Shown one piece after another: positions 63,861 to 64,000 of a DNA stretch of 64,000 bases. Source of the stretch: Brassica napus (Eukaryota > Streptophyta > Magnoliopsida > Brassicales > Brassicaceae); NCBI RefSeq assembly GCF_020379485.1, contig NC_063446.1, positions 21,788,610-21,852,609 on the forward strand. The letters run 5' to 3'. A program made the position numbers and the translations under genes. Under the pieces are notes generated by a model. It was not told the origin of the DNA and did no database searches. It saw nothing but the letters and a program-made list of their open reading frames with translations. Position 1 is the first letter of the stretch, and each line of letters opens with the position of its first letter.

Positions 63861-64000
63861 ATGAAACATTTGACCTTTTTATAACAAAATTTTACAAGTC
63901 CCGTGAAGTGTAGAGACAAACAAAATACTACACTTCATATTACAATCCGTGACACCAAGTACTACACTAGTGTCTAGTACAAACAGTGACCTGCTGCGAC

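Larger units (their letters stand above)
59376..64000 (-). mobile_element. PIF/Harbinger transposon, left part; right end outside the window
   Basis: The left end GAGCATCCACATTGGTG follows TTA, the usual PIF/Harbinger target triplet. The element contains a Harbinger transposase on the minus strand at 61972-63234 and its probable promoter side beyond. A CACTA element is inserted in its 3' region at 59460. No second terminal repeat is visible before 64000, so the element continues past the window, or the end has been lost. Confidence 0.65.

Overview
This window is nuclear DNA of a plant in the mustard family, most likely Brassica or a close relative. The evidence is four spliced or single-exon plant genes that look like close homologues of genes near the top of Arabidopsis chromosome 4, AT-rich spacers, and dense nested transposable elements of every major plant class. 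There is no bacterial, organellar or viral replicon, no rRNA or tRNA gene and no CRISPR array. Gene names and Arabidopsis locus numbers come from recognition of the proteins, not from a search.

Layout. 1-7653: a minus-strand Ty3/gypsy Tat-like LTR element whose left LTR runs off the window. It has gag-protease and a spliced antisense gene but no reverse transcriptase or integrase. 7654-16646: AT-rich spacer with MITEs (11248-11467; 14906-15477 with a perfect 8-bp target duplication) and a LINE RNase H remnant. 16647-18765: a Helitron carrying a LINE 3' end. 18851-19652: a retroposon with a poly(A) tail and 16-bp target duplication. 19756-38237: an 18.5-kb LTR element with 3.2-kb LTRs and no recognisable pol, flanked by CGATA. 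It is split by a 9.7-kb CACTA transposon (23699-33427, TGG duplication). The CACTA carries an intact four-exon TNP2-type transposase (1142 codons), a TNP1-like second gene broken by one stop codon, and a 2.6-kb G-rich heptamer array between them.

39053-59370 holds the host genes: a SAG21/LEA5-like LEA_3 gene (40208-40574, +), a DUF538 gene (52087-52575, -), an RHS13-like Ole e 1/extensin-family gene (55939-57276, +) and an invertase/pectin methylesterase inhibitor gene (58116-58664, -). They are spaced out by a hAT-like MITE, a 0.6-kb tandem duplication, a truncated second CACTA copy (47372-48729), a minus-strand retroposon (49084-50540) and a Stowaway-like element.

59376-64000 is the left part of a PIF/Harbinger transposon (transposase on minus, one premature stop), itself split by a 2.3-kb non-autonomous CACTA element (59460-61787).

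How the parts relate: the host genes appear to be a colinear remnant of an ancestral segment (stress/mitochondrial LEA protein and secreted cell-wall proteins). The rest is transposon. Two elements could act in trans (the intact TNP2) or depend on others (Tat-like without pol, LTR element without pol, non-autonomous CACTA with the same terminal inverted repeat). I found no convincing new defence or regulatory system. The most unusual structures are the palindrome array in the Tat LTR, the 35-codon repeat open on both strands in the 3.2-kb LTR, and the telomere-like G-rich array inside the CACTA element.
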